Part shown: one piece after another, positions 1 to 14,472 of the stretch
How positions within the stretch are numbered: the first letter of the stretch is position 1
Layout: every line of letters starts with the position of its first letter
Source of the DNA: Actinomyces trachealis
Lineage (GTDB): Bacteria; Actinomycetota; Actinomycetes; Actinomycetales; Actinomycetaceae
DNA length: 64,000 nt
Reading direction: 5' to 3'
Assembly: GCF_015711475.1 (NCBI RefSeq)
Contig: NZ_CP065027.1
Location: 1,054,001-1,118,000, forward strand
Made by a program: the position numbers and the translations under genes
The notes under the pieces: generated by a model
What the model was told of the DNA's origin: nothing
The model's input: only the letters and a program-made list of their open reading frames with translations
Database searches by the model: none

Positions 1-2
1 CC

Positions 3-440
3 GTGTTCTCTACGATCCTGGTGCGACCCGACGGCACGCCCACCATGAATGCTCACAACGCGTACATCGAAGCCCTATTCCAGACCGGGGTGATGGGCGG
101 CGCCCTGATCGTGGTGATCGTCTGCGTGATGGTCTACCGCTCTTTCCGTTTGGCCGGACGCCATCTGAACTCTGATGCCTCCGTGGTACTGCCCGCCCTG
201 GTGATGACCGCCTTGGTCATGCAGTCATTCACCGAGTCTAGGCTCCTGAGTGAAGGCAACTGGGTGGTGCTGTGCGCCTTGGGCACCTGGTTGGGACTGA
301 ACCGCACCGTGGAGGAGCGCAAGCGTCCGCATACACCCGCCACTAAGCTGCCGCAGCTTCGCACTGAGCGCCGCAGCTCGCGCAACCCAGGCCGACGCTT
401 CACCGGAGCGGGCAGGCGCTCCAGCCAACCGCGCCGCTAA
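3..440 (+). CDS. O-antigen ligase/polymerase-like membrane protein, C-terminal part
   Basis: This is the 3' end of a gene that begins before the window; the frame is open from the first bases, so the GTG at position 3 need not be the start. The visible part has the 'NAHNAYIEALFQTGVMG' type motif seen in the last periplasmic loop of Wzy/WaaL-like O-antigen ligases and polymerases. Two hydrophobic segments follow (about residues 30-45 and 60-75 of the visible piece), then a basic, arginine-rich cytoplasmic tail of about 45 residues. The family joins or polymerises lipid-linked glycans at the membrane; in a Gram-positive this would concern a cell-wall or capsule polysaccharide. The substrate cannot be inferred from this fragment. 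Confidence 0.6.
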   Translation: MFSTILVRPDGTPTMNAHNAYIEALFQTGVMGGALIVVIVCVMVYRSFRLAGRHLNSDASVVLPALVMTALVMQSFTESRLLSEGNWVVLCALGTWLGLNRTVEERKRPHTPATKLPQLRTERRSSRNPGRRFTGAGRRSSQPRR

Positions 441-506
441 GCCCACGTAGACCACAGGCAGCTGGAATGCGGCTGTGCCAGCTTGCCAACTGAACCTAGT
501 TGCTGA

Positions 507-2096
<1,590 letters not shown>

Positions 2097-2098
2097 GC

Positions 2099-2794
2099 GT
2101 GCCCAGTCCTGACAGACGCCCTTTCACCATGACCGCCGTTCCCGACCTGGTGCTGGAGCTACTGCGGCTCGATCCGCTGGAGGTCTGCCCGCGCCTTTTA
2201 GGCGCAGTGTTGCGGGTGCGCAGCGATGACGGCGAGGTGGCGCTGCGCCTTACGGAGGTTGAGGCTTACCGGGGTGAGGAGGACCCGGGCTCTCACGCTT
2301 ACCGGGGCATGACCAAACGCAATGCCACCATGTTTGCGGACGCAGGCACCGTCTACGTGTACCTGACCTACGGTATGCACCACTGCGCCAACCTGGTCTG
2401 CGGGCCGGAAGGCCTGAGCCGGGCGGTGCTACTGCGTGCCGGTGAGGTTGTGGAGGGCTTGGCGCTCGCGCGGCGCCGTCGCCCTGCCGCCCGCAAGGAC
2501 GAGCAGCTGGCCAGCGGCCCGGGACGCTTGTGCTGCGCGCTCGGTCTGACTCGCATCGACGACGGCGTCGTGCTGGGCGCTGACGGCAGCCGGATGAGCC
2601 TGGTGCTGCCGGAGGTACCGGTGGCGGCTGAACGTATTCGCACAGGCCCCAGGACCGGCGTCTCTGGCCCCGGCGGTGAGGGCGCTGTTTTCCCTTGGCG
2701 TTTCTGGATCGATGGCGACCCCACCGTCTCGCCCTACAAGGCAGCCGCGCCCAGGCGCGCCAGGCGCGGGCGGGCCGCGCCAGGAGGGCGCTGA
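2099..2794 (+). CDS. DNA-3-methyladenine glycosylase (AAG/MPG family)
   Basis: Monofunctional base-excision glycosylase of the alkyladenine (AAG/MPG) fold that removes alkylated purines. Visible hallmarks are 'TEVEAYRGEEDPGSHAYRG' (the glutamate and tyrosine that line the base pocket), 'KRNATMFADAGTVYVYLTYGMH', and the C-terminal 'TGPRTGVS' block. Length (231 aa) matches bacterial members. The GTG at 2099 lies just after argH; the ATG at 2129 is a reasonable alternative start because the first ten residues are not conserved-looking. The C-terminus is arginine/alanine-rich. It overlaps the next frame by one base (TGATG), so the three frames after argH look like one transcription unit devoted partly to alkylation repair. 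Confidence 0.88.
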   Translation: MPSPDRRPFTMTAVPDLVLELLRLDPLEVCPRLLGAVLRVRSDDGEVALRLTEVEAYRGEEDPGSHAYRGMTKRNATMFADAGTVYVYLTYGMHHCANLVCGPEGLSRAVLLRAGEVVEGLALARRRRPAARKDEQLASGPGRLCCALGLTRIDDGVVLGADGSRMSLVLPEVPVAAERIRTGPRTGVSGPGGEGAVFPWRFWIDGDPTVSPYKAAAPRRARRGRAAPGGR

Positions 2795-2997
2795 TGCCCG
2801 GGGACTACTGGAACCACAACACGGCGGGCCGACTCCACGGCGAGACTCGGGACATCGGCGTGCCCGTCGCCAGGCCCCGCGAGTCCTTGGCCGAGATCCG
2901 CCGGGCGGCGGCACGGATCCTCCCGGGGGTACGGGTGCGGCGCCGCTTCTACTACCGCTACACCCTCACCTGGGACCGGCCTGGAGCGGGCTCATGA
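2794..2997 (+). pseudogene. SAM-dependent methyltransferase remnant (internal deletion)
   Basis: A 67-codon frame with a good ribosome site (AGGAGG just upstream) and an ATGA overlap with the next gene. The first 11 residues (MPGDYWNHNTA) match the usual N-terminus of actinobacterial class I SAM methyltransferases of the 'YWNHNTAYHPW' type. The remaining about 55 residues (RDIGVPVARPRESLAEIR onward, then VRRRFYYRYTLTWDRP) match the C-terminus of the same family. The whole Rossmann core, including the SAM-binding glycine motif, is missing. I infer an in-frame internal deletion of roughly 130-150 codons that left the translational coupling intact. It may be translated as a small protein but cannot be a methyltransferase. 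Confidence 0.7.
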
Positions 2998-3656
2998 GCG
3001 CCGCTGGGACCTCGCCCCTGCCGGTTAGACGCGTACTCGAGCGCCTGCGCCGGGCGCTGGGCGAGGCCCCGCCGTGGCCGGGGGAGTGCGACCTGGAGTA
3101 TGTGTGCGGTGCCGTCCTGGTGCAGAACACCGCGTGGACGAACGTCGAGCGTGCCCTGGACGCCCTGCGGAAGGCGACCGCCTTTGACGCGCGACGCCTG
3201 CTCGCTCTGGACGACGACGAACTGACCACTCTCATCCGCCCGGCTGGATTCATGAAAGCCAAGTCGGCAACGCTGCGGTCCTGGGCCTCGTGGTCGCTGT
3301 CACCTGCGGGGCGTGACGCCTCCCACCTGGACGACGACGCCCTGCGCCGGGCGCTGCTCGCCCTGCGCGGCATCGGTCCGGAGACGGCCGACGTCATTGC
3401 CCTCATGGTCTTTGACCGGCGCCGCTTCATCTTCGATACCTACGGGCGGCGTCTGCTCGCTCAGGTCGGCTACGACGTCGCACGCGGCTACGAGCCGACG
3501 CGGCGCGCCCTTCAGGAGCGGATCGACGCCGAGGCGCTGAGCCTGGCCGAGCTAGTCGAGATCCACGGCCTCATCCTCGAGGCGGGCAAGCGGGCCCGGG
3601 CGGTCGGCGGTTGGGAGGTGTACGGCCCGCGCATCGGCCTGGTCCCGCAGCGCTGA
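2994..3656 (+). CDS. HhH-GPD DNA glycosylase without Fe-S cluster (MagIII-like)
   Basis: Base-excision repair glycosylase of the helix-hairpin-helix/GPD superfamily, 220 aa from the ATG that overlaps the preceding stop (ATGA). The hairpin is 'LRGIGPETADVIAL' (about residues 123-136). It is followed by 'FIFDTYGRRL', whose aspartate (about residue 147) is the conserved catalytic acid. The catalytic lysine of endonuclease III (GVGRKTA) is replaced by glutamate, so a monofunctional glycosylase is expected rather than a lyase. The four C-terminal cysteines that bind the 4Fe-4S cluster in endonuclease III are absent. These traits fit the MagIII-like 3-methyladenine glycosylases. Lying beside an AAG glycosylase suggests joint handling of alkylated DNA; that is inference. 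Confidence 0.78.
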   Translation: MSAAGTSPLPVRRVLERLRRALGEAPPWPGECDLEYVCGAVLVQNTAWTNVERALDALRKATAFDARRLLALDDDELTTLIRPAGFMKAKSATLRSWASWSLSPAGRDASHLDDDALRRALLALRGIGPETADVIALMVFDRRRFIFDTYGRRLLAQVGYDVARGYEPTRRALQERIDAEALSLAELVEIHGLILEAGKRARAVGGWEVYGPRIGLVPQR

Positions 3657-3790
3657 GCCGGACGGGGGCCTAGGCGGCTGCGTCGTCGTGGCAGACTGTC
3701 CTGCGTCGGCGGTATCGACCGGCTTCGAGCGCGACCGCGCTGGGACAAGACGTGCGTAGCGCACAACGACCTATGGAAGGCGACTGGACA

Positions 3791-5053
3791 GTGACGGACA
3801 TCCTGGACGAACTGCAGTGGCGCGGGCTCATCGCTCAGCACACCGATATTGACGCGTTGCGTGCGGCGTTGACCGGTGGAACCGTCACCTTCTATTGCGG
3901 TTTCGACCCGACAGCCCCCAGCCTCCATCACGGTCACCTCGTGGCCGTCAAGGTCATGCGTCACTTGCAGCTGGCCGGGCACCACCCGCTAGCCCTCGTG
4001 GGCGGCGCTACCGGCCTGATCGGTGACCCGCGTGCCAAGGGGGAGCGCTCCCTCAACACGAGGGACGTCGTCGCCGGATGGGCCCAGGGCCTACAGGCCC
4101 AGTTGGAGCACCTGCTGGACTTCGAGGGTGAGAACCCGGCGCGGATCGTCAACAACCTTGACTGGACTCAGGCGATGAGCACCATCGACTTTCTGCGGGA
4201 TCTCGGTAAGCACTTCCGCATGGGCACGATGCTCTCCAAAGACATTGTGGCACGGCGTCTAGCTAGTGAGGAGGGAATCTCCTTCACGGAGTTCAGCTAC
4301 CAGATCCTCCAGGCTAATGACTACCTGGAGCTGTTCCGCCGCTACGGCTGCACCCTGGAGGTCGGTGGTAACGACCAGTGGGGCAACCTAGTGGGTGGGA
4401 TGGACCTCATCCACAAGGTTGAGGGGGCCAGCGTGCACGTCATGACCAATCCTCTCATCACCAAGGCGGACGGTACGAAGTTTGGCAAGACCGAGGGCGG
4501 CGCCATCTGGCTTAACCCGCAGATGCTTAGCCCTTACGCCTTCTACCAGTTCTGGCTGCAGGTGGACGACGCTGATGTGGTGCGCTTCCTTAAGATCTTC
4601 ACCTTCCTGGACCGTGTGGAGATCGAGCGTCTGGAGGCGGTCACCGCTGAGAACCCTAAGGCACGGGAGGGACAGAAGGTGCTTGCCCGTGAGGTGACCA
4701 CTTGGGTGCACGGTGCCGACGCCGTGGCCCAGGCCGAGTCTGCTACTCAAGCCCTTTGGGGGCGCGGCGAGCTGTCTGAGCTTGACGGGCAGACGCTGGC
4801 TGCGGCGACGGCTGATCTGCCCGCCGGTGAGCTGGTGGTGGGGGAATCCACCATTGTTGACCTCCTGGTCTCAACCGGGTTGGAGAAGGGGCGTAATGCG
4901 GCACGCAAAACGGTCGCTGGCGGCGGCGCCTACCTGAACAACGTGAAGGTTGTTGATGAGGCTGCACCGGTGACAGCTGCCCAGCTACTGGCCGGAGGAG
5001 TGGTGCTGGTTCGCAAGGGGCGCCGGAACTTGGCGGTCGCGCGTCAGGTCTGA
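3791..5053 (+). CDS. tyrS: Tyrosyl-tRNA synthetase
   Basis: Class I aminoacyl-tRNA synthetase charging tRNA-Tyr. The HIGH-type motif is 'PTAPSLHHGHL', the KMSKS-type loop is 'KFGKTEGG', and a C-terminal S4 RNA-binding domain occupies about the last 65 residues (GLEKGRNAARK...GAYLNNVKV). The frame is open from a GTG at 3752 and has an ATG at 3773. I choose the GTG at 3791 because the GGAAGG motif sits about 10 bases upstream and the protein then begins (M)TDILDELQWRGL, the normal TyrS start; 420 aa is the family length. No T-box leader is visible upstream. It precedes the rRNA operon in the same direction. Confidence 0.95.
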   Translation: MTDILDELQWRGLIAQHTDIDALRAALTGGTVTFYCGFDPTAPSLHHGHLVAVKVMRHLQLAGHHPLALVGGATGLIGDPRAKGERSLNTRDVVAGWAQGLQAQLEHLLDFEGENPARIVNNLDWTQAMSTIDFLRDLGKHFRMGTMLSKDIVARRLASEEGISFTEFSYQILQANDYLELFRRYGCTLEVGGNDQWGNLVGGMDLIHKVEGASVHVMTNPLITKADGTKFGKTEGGAIWLNPQMLSPYAFYQFWLQVDDADVVRFLKIFTFLDRVEIERLEAVTAENPKAREGQKVLAREVTTWVHGADAVAQAESATQALWGRGELSELDGQTLAAATADLPAGELVVGESTIVDLLVSTGLEKGRNAARKTVAGGGAYLNNVKVVDEAAPVTAAQLLAGGVVLVRKGRRNLAVARQV

Positions 5054-5136
5054 GCCGGTCAGCTGCGGGATTCGGCGCGGTTTGAAGCATAGATGGCGGT
5101 GATGGTGTTTTGTGGGCAGCGTCACTGCCATCCGGT

Positions 5137-5166
5137 TTGACCCCCGCTTGAGTCTCTGCGTAATGT
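5137..5166 (+). promoter_or_regulatory. rrn promoter P1
   Basis: TTGACC (5137-5142), an 18-base spacer and TAATGT (5161-5166), a good sigma-70-type match. It lies about 360 bases upstream of the 16S start. Confidence 0.6.
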
Positions 5167-5266
5167 TCCTCCCGGCCCGAAGCGGGGCGGAGAGATCCAA
5201 GGCCGTTCCGGGTTCGGAAACTTAAGAGCATCTGACCAGATGAGAGCGGACTCACGAGTCACGGAT

Positions 5267-5295
5267 TTGAAATCTGGAAATTGATTCCCTAAAGT
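5267..5295 (+). promoter_or_regulatory. rrn promoter P2
   Basis: TTGAAA (5267-5272), a 17-base spacer and TAAAGT (5290-5295). It sits 130 bases downstream of P1. Tandem promoters of this kind are the usual arrangement for bacterial rRNA operons. Confidence 0.65.
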
Positions 5296-5526
5296 TTCTC
5301 AGGCGCCTTCGGAGGTTGCGGGACTGCGAAAGTAGGTCGTAAGAGCCGGGTGGGTGTGTTGTTTGAGAGCTCGATAGTGTGTCATGTTTTTTATGTCATG
5401 GTGGGATGGCTGGTTTTTGGGGCTTTTGGGTTCTGGGGGCTGGTTGTCTTGTTTTTTGGTTTTGCTTGCCTCTCTTTTTTGGGGGGGTGGGTTGGGCTTG
5501 GGGATGTTTTTTCTCTGAAGTTGTTT

Positions 5527-10623
<5,097 letters not shown>

Positions 10624-10786
10624 CCCACACACACAAGGGGGGGCATGAACAACACCACACGCGCCCACTATACGGTCCACCACCAACCCACCCCAAAACA
10701 AACACCAACAACCAAACCAACAACAACCATAATTGAACACACAGCCAACCACACCAATCACACAAACAGGCTGGCTGACCACAAAC
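10624..10786 (+). other. 23S-5S internal transcribed spacer
   Basis: A C/A-rich spacer on the coding strand, the compositional mirror image of the G/T-rich 16S-23S spacer. It contains the right arm of the 23S processing stem and no tRNA gene. Confidence 0.8.
10660..10693 (+). other. 23S processing stem, right arm
   Basis: Right half of the 34-bp stem described at 7364-7397. Its core is CGCGCCCACTATACGG at 10660-10675. Confidence 0.8.
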
Positions 10787-10906
10787 GTCTCGGTGGTCAT
10801 AGCGGGAAGGCAACGCCCGGCCCCATTCCGAACCCGGAAGCTAAGACTCCCAGCGCCAATGGTACTGCACCCGCCAGGGTGTGGGAGAGTAGGACACCAC
10901 CGAGCA
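10787..10906 (+). rRNA. rrf: 5S ribosomal RNA
   Basis: Shows the conserved 5S core CCCATTCCGAACCCGGAAGC near 10822 and the loop segment GTGGGAGAGTAGGAC near 10880. Helix I is formed by CTCGGTGGT (10789-10797) with ACCACCGAG (10896-10904). Ends are accurate to a few bases. Confidence 0.95.
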
Positions 10907-10920
10907 CACACCCAAGGGAC

Positions 10921-10950
10921 GAGGCCCCCAACCACCACGTTGGGGGCCTC
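10921..10950 (+). terminator. Hairpin terminator of the rRNA operon
   Basis: A perfect 12-bp stem, GAGGCCCCCAAC with GTTGGGGGCCTC, and a 6-base loop, 14 bases after 5S. No T-run follows, which is common for actinobacterial terminators. Confidence 0.8.
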
Positions 10951-11045
10951 CCCACACAACAAACAACAAACACAAGACCCAGTAGGCTAACCAAATCAAC
11001 TCACACCACAGCCCCAAGCGATGACGTGACGAAGAGGAACACAGG

Positions 11046-12293
11046 ATGCCTTACGAACGGCACAACGACCACTCAGGCTCCCGCCGTAGCAATGACCGCC
11101 ACGGTTTCGGAGACCGGTCTTCCTCTGGCGGTGCCCGCAAGGGGCGCAATGACAACCACCGTGGCGGGAACCAGCAGCGCGAAGGCGGGCGCCGTACTTG
11201 GCGAGACCGCGAGGACGAGCAGCGCGGTCAGGCGCGGACGCGCCACGCAGGTGATTATGAGCGGCGCGATTCCCGCCATGGGGCACCACGTAAAAGCGGC
11301 CCCCGCGAAGGCGGTCCACATAACGGCGGGCGCCGAAGCTCACGCTTTGACCGCTCCAGTCGCGCCCCCCAGTACGCCCGCGTGCCTGAGCCGCATGTGC
11401 CAGACGACGTCGAAGCGGCGATGCTTGCGGCTTCCGCGCGCCGCGAGCTATGGGCCCTCGGGCGCCAAAACGCTGAGAACGTCGCCCGCCACCTGGTGAT
11501 GCTTCAGCGTCTTCTGGAGACAGACCCGGAGGCGGCCTACCAACACGCCCACTACGCTGCCTCCCACGCTGGCCGCGTCGCCGTCGTCCGTGAGTCCGCC
11601 GGTATTGCCGCTTACCTGGCTGGCCACTACCAGGAGGCTCTCAGCCACATCCGTGCTGCCCGCCGCCTGTCCGGCATGGACCTGCACCACGCCATCGAGG
11701 CTGACTGCGAGCGCGCCCTGGGCCGCCTGGACCAGGCGCTGAAAGTCGCTGCCGCAGCCAATCCCAAGCAGCTCGACGACCTGGAGGAGGCTGAGATCGC
11801 CATGGTGGTCTCCGGCGTCCGCGCGGAGATGGGACAACCCGAGCTGGGACTCGTGGTGATCGAGGACGCTATCCGGCTCTTTCGTGGTGACCGCGAAACT
11901 TTGCGCCGCATGCACTCCGTGCGCGCCGACCGCCTGGCCGAGATCGGTCGCGGCAAGGAGGCCGACGTTATCCGCGCCCGCATCGGTATCACCGTCGAGG
12001 GCGAGGACAAGGAGTACAAGGAGCCTGAGGAGGAGCTGGTCGCCTACGACCTGGAGGAGGATTACGAGCCTGACGAGCCCACCGACACTGAGAACGCTGG
12101 GGACATTGAGAACACCGAGGATAACGACGACGGTGAGGACGTTAGCTGGTCCGCCTCATTCTCCGAGCGGGTGGAGGCCGAGCTGGTCGAGCTGCTAGAG
12201 GATGCGGGCATCGAAGACAAGACCGGCGACGCACCGGCATCCCAAGAACAGTCAGCAACTACGAAGACTGATAGCGAGGAGCCCGGCGAGTGA
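11046..12293 (+). CDS. TPR-like protein with basic low-complexity N-terminus
   Basis: A 415-residue protein in three parts. Residues 1 to about 112 are disordered-looking and rich in R, G, S, H and N with RGG-like clusters. Residues about 115-320 are helical and alanine-rich with TPR-like spacing ('AAYLAGHYQEALSHIRAARRLSG'-type helix pairs). The last about 90 residues are strongly acidic (runs of E and D). The same position between tyrS and a HAD phosphatase is held by Rv1691 in Mycobacterium tuberculosis, so it belongs to a conserved actinobacterial block. Function is unknown; the basic tail suggests nucleic-acid binding, which is inference. ATG start with AGGA about 7 bases upstream; its last bases overlap the next gene's GTG. 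Confidence 0.85.
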   Translation: MPYERHNDHSGSRRSNDRHGFGDRSSSGGARKGRNDNHRGGNQQREGGRRTWRDREDEQRGQARTRHAGDYERRDSRHGAPRKSGPREGGPHNGGRRSSRFDRSSRAPQYARVPEPHVPDDVEAAMLAASARRELWALGRQNAENVARHLVMLQRLLETDPEAAYQHAHYAASHAGRVAVVRESAGIAAYLAGHYQEALSHIRAARRLSGMDLHHAIEADCERALGRLDQALKVAAAANPKQLDDLEEAEIAMVVSGVRAEMGQPELGLVVIEDAIRLFRGDRETLRRMHSVRADRLAEIGRGKEADVIRARIGITVEGEDKEYKEPEEELVAYDLEEDYEPDEPTDTENAGDIENTEDNDDGEDVSWSASFSERVEAELVELLEDAGIEDKTGDAPASQEQSATTKTDSEEPGE

Positions 12294-13345
12294 CCACCTC
12301 AGCCCTCCCCGCCGGACTGCTCGGCAGCACCAAGCCGCTCGCCCAGGCGCACGACGTCGCCCTGGTGGACCTTGACGGCGTCTGCTTCGCGGGCACCGCC
12401 AAGGTCGGGCACGCCGCCGACTCTCTCAACACCGCTCGGCAGCAGGGGCTACGGCTGACCTTCGTCACCAATAACGCCTCCCGCGCCCCCCAGTCCGTTG
12501 TGGACAAGCTGGCCGACAACTCCATCTCTGCCACCGCCCAAGAGGTTTTCACCGCCGCCATGGACGCCGCAGCCCTACTGCGCGAGCACCTGGAACCAGG
12601 CGCCCTCGTGCTCGTCATCGGTGGAGACGGGCTACGCCAAGCGCTCCTGGATGAGGGATACCGCATCACGCACACTGCTACGGACCAACCCCAGGCCGTC
12701 GCCCAAGGCTGGGACCCCTGCGTGGACTGGGCGCTGCTCTCCGAGGGCGCCTACGCCATCGCCGCCGGGGCACTGCACGTGGCCACCAACCTGGACGCCA
12801 CCCTGCCCACCGAGCGCGGCTTCGCCCTGGGCAACGGCTCCCTAGTCACCGCCCTGTCTCACGCTACTGGCTCTAAGCCCCTCGCCGGAGGCAAGCCCTT
12901 CCCCGGTATCTACCAGCGTGCACTGGCCAAAGCCGGGGGAGCGCAGCGACCACTCGCCGTCGGTGACCGTCTAAACACCGACCACGTTGGGGCTCGCGCT
13001 GCCGCCATCCCCGGGCTGCACGTCCTCACCGGTGTCAATACCGCCCGCGACGTCGTGCTAGCGCCGCCCACCGAACGTCCCGCCTACCTGCACACAGACC
13101 TACGCGCCCTCCTGGAACCCCAGCCTGAGGCTCAGCTGCATGCTGACGGTGCCTGGGTGGTGGGGCAGGCCCGAGCCCGCGTGGAGGACCAGCACCTGGT
13201 GCTCGACGGCGTCGGCTCCCTGCGCACGGACGCCACCATCACCTTGGACGCCTACCGTGCTTTAGCCTCAGCCGCCTGGGCCTACGCCGACGCCGCTGAC
13301 GGCGCTGCGCTGCAGGTCCCCGAGTTCACTGTGGTGACCCCGTGA
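12290..13345 (+). CDS. HAD-superfamily phosphatase, subclass IIA (NagD-like)
   Basis: Cytoplasmic phosphatase of the haloacid dehalogenase superfamily. The nucleophile motif is 'VDLDGVC' (Asp27 and Asp29), motif II is 'FVTNNAS', motif III lysine lies in 'GGKPFPGIY', and motif IV is 'VGDRLNTDHVGA' with the metal-binding aspartates. The IIA cap domain lies between motifs II and III. Relatives hydrolyse phosphoglycolate, 4-nitrophenylphosphate or sugar phosphates; substrate here is not determinable. After about residue 260 comes an extension of about 90 residues not typical of NagD. The GTG start overlaps the stop of the TPR gene (GTGA), as in the block Rv1691-Rv1692. Confidence 0.88.
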   Translation: MTTSALPAGLLGSTKPLAQAHDVALVDLDGVCFAGTAKVGHAADSLNTARQQGLRLTFVTNNASRAPQSVVDKLADNSISATAQEVFTAAMDAAALLREHLEPGALVLVIGGDGLRQALLDEGYRITHTATDQPQAVAQGWDPCVDWALLSEGAYAIAAGALHVATNLDATLPTERGFALGNGSLVTALSHATGSKPLAGGKPFPGIYQRALAKAGGAQRPLAVGDRLNTDHVGARAAAIPGLHVLTGVNTARDVVLAPPTERPAYLHTDLRALLEPQPEAQLHADGAWVVGQARARVEDQHLVLDGVGSLRTDATITLDAYRALASAAWAYADAADGAALQVPEFTVVTP

Positions 13346-13605
13346 GCAAGAAGAAGCGGGCATACCGGGGCGGAAACGTCCCGGTGACCCTGCCTCGTAC
13401 GGTGTCTGATCCGGTCCCTAGTCCGGTCGCGCCCTCCCAGGGCCAGCCCATCCCCACGCCACCGCGTGACCCTGCCGCCGCCCCGCTCACAGACCACAGC
13501 CGGGACCTCGCGGAGCTAACCAAGGCGCCTCTGGAGGAACAGGCCGAGCTGCTCCGCTCCCTGCGCGAAGACCTGGCCCGCACCCTGCGCGAGGCAGATG
13601 ACTGA
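13342..13605 (+). CDS. Small conserved hypothetical protein
   Basis: An 87-residue protein starting at a GTG that overlaps the HAD gene stop (GTGAG). The N-terminal half is basic then proline-rich (KKKRAYRGG; PVAPSQGQPIPTPP). The C-terminal 40 residues are predicted helical and charged, with leucine spacing suggesting a short coiled coil (EEQAELLRSLREDLARTLRE). The same slot before tlyA is occupied by a small unknown gene in mycobacteria (Rv1693). No catalytic motif is visible, so an adaptor-type role is possible but unproven. It ends 3 bases before tlyA. Confidence 0.7.
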   Translation: MSKKKRAYRGGNVPVTLPRTVSDPVPSPVAPSQGQPIPTPPRDPAAAPLTDHSRDLAELTKAPLEEQAELLRSLREDLARTLREADD

Positions 13606-13608
13606 GCC

Positions 13609-14472
13609 ATGGCTCGACTCATCCGCCTCGACTCCGAGCTAGTCCGCCGCGGACTGGCCCGCTCTCGCACCCACGCTGCCCAGATCATCGGCGACGGGCA
13701 CGTGACCCTGGACGGCGCCGTCGTCACCAAACCCGCGCGTCAGGTCAACCCAGCCCAAGCCATCGAGGTCATCACCCCCAGCGGCGAAGACTACGTCTCA
13801 CGTGGCGCCCACAAGCTCGCCGGTGCTCTAGACGCCCTCACCGAGCGTGGCCTAGCGCCGCAGGTCGAGGGACGCCGCTGCCTGGACGCTGGCGCCTCCA
13901 CCGGAGGGTTCACCGACGTGCTCCTGCGACGTGGTGCCGCACACGTCGTCGCTGTGGACGTCGGCTACGGCCAGCTCGCCTGGTCCCTGCAATCTGACCC
14001 TCGCGTCACCGTGATGGACCGCACCAACGTGCGCACCCTAGACCCCACCGCCGTCGCCCCCGCCCCACAGCTCGCGGTGGGGGACCTGTCCTTCATATCC
14101 CTCGGTCTGGTTCTGCCCGCCCTGGTAGCAGCCACCGCCCCAGACGCCGACCTGCTGCTCATGGTCAAGCCACAGTTCGAGGTCGGCAAGGAGCGACTCG
14201 GCCACGGTGGCGTCGTGCGTGACCCCAAGCTGCACGAGGAGACAGTACTGGCGGTTGCTGAGCAAGCCCACGCCCTGGGGTTAGGGATCGACGCCGCCAC
14301 CGCTTCACCTCTGCCCGGCCCCGCAGGAAACGTCGAATACTTCCTGGCCATGCACGCCGGCAAAGCTGGAAGCCCCACCGACCTAACTGGCGACGCCTTA
14401 GCCGCCGAGGTCCACCGTGCCGTCCAAGACGGCCCCGCCGGGCAGGACCCCCGAAGGAGACGCCATGCCTGA
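13609..14472 (+). CDS. tlyA: TlyA-type rRNA 2'-O-methyltransferase
   Basis: Methylates ribose 2'-hydroxyls in 16S and 23S rRNA; in mycobacteria the two modified cytidines (16S C1409, 23S C1920) are needed for capreomycin sensitivity. Residues 1-60 form an S4 RNA-binding domain (RLDSELVRRGLARSRTHAA). From about residue 85 an FtsJ-like fold follows, with SAM motif 'LDAGASTGGFTDVL' (about residues 90-103) and the catalytic-type lysine in 'LLLMVKPQFEVGKE'. At 287 aa it is slightly longer than the usual 250-270. It is often misannotated as haemolysin. The gene overlaps nadK by 8 bases. Confidence 0.94.
   Translation: MARLIRLDSELVRRGLARSRTHAAQIIGDGHVTLDGAVVTKPARQVNPAQAIEVITPSGEDYVSRGAHKLAGALDALTERGLAPQVEGRRCLDAGASTGGFTDVLLRRGAAHVVAVDVGYGQLAWSLQSDPRVTVMDRTNVRTLDPTAVAPAPQLAVGDLSFISLGLVLPALVAATAPDADLLLMVKPQFEVGKERLGHGGVVRDPKLHEETVLAVAEQAHALGLGIDAATASPLPGPAGNVEYFLAMHAGKAGSPTDLTGDALAAEVHRAVQDGPAGQDPRRRRHA

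Larger units (their letters stand above)
5054..5526 (+). promoter_or_regulatory. rRNA operon promoter and leader region
   Basis: This 473-base stretch holds no credible protein gene. It carries two tandem promoters (listed separately) and the leader transcribed ahead of 16S. From about 5350 to 5526 the coding strand is almost pure G and T with very little A or C. The element TTTGAGAGCTCGATAGTGTG (about 5362-5381) is related to the 'TTGAGAACT..ATAGTG' box typical of actinobacterial rRNA leaders and recurs in modified form in the 16S-23S spacer near 7378-7391. Such boxes take part in antitermination and processing in relatives; the role here is inferred. Confidence 0.75.

Noticed and set aside
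3657..3790. Possible T-box leader before tyrS
   Set aside because: No T-box sequence (TGGNACCGCG-like) or specifier hairpin is visible.
10645..11499. Long open frame (284 codons) across the 23S-5S spacer, 5S gene and start of the TPR gene
   Set aside because: It runs through the 5S rRNA and terminator, is made of T/N/P-rich noise, and is out of frame with the better-supported TPR gene.
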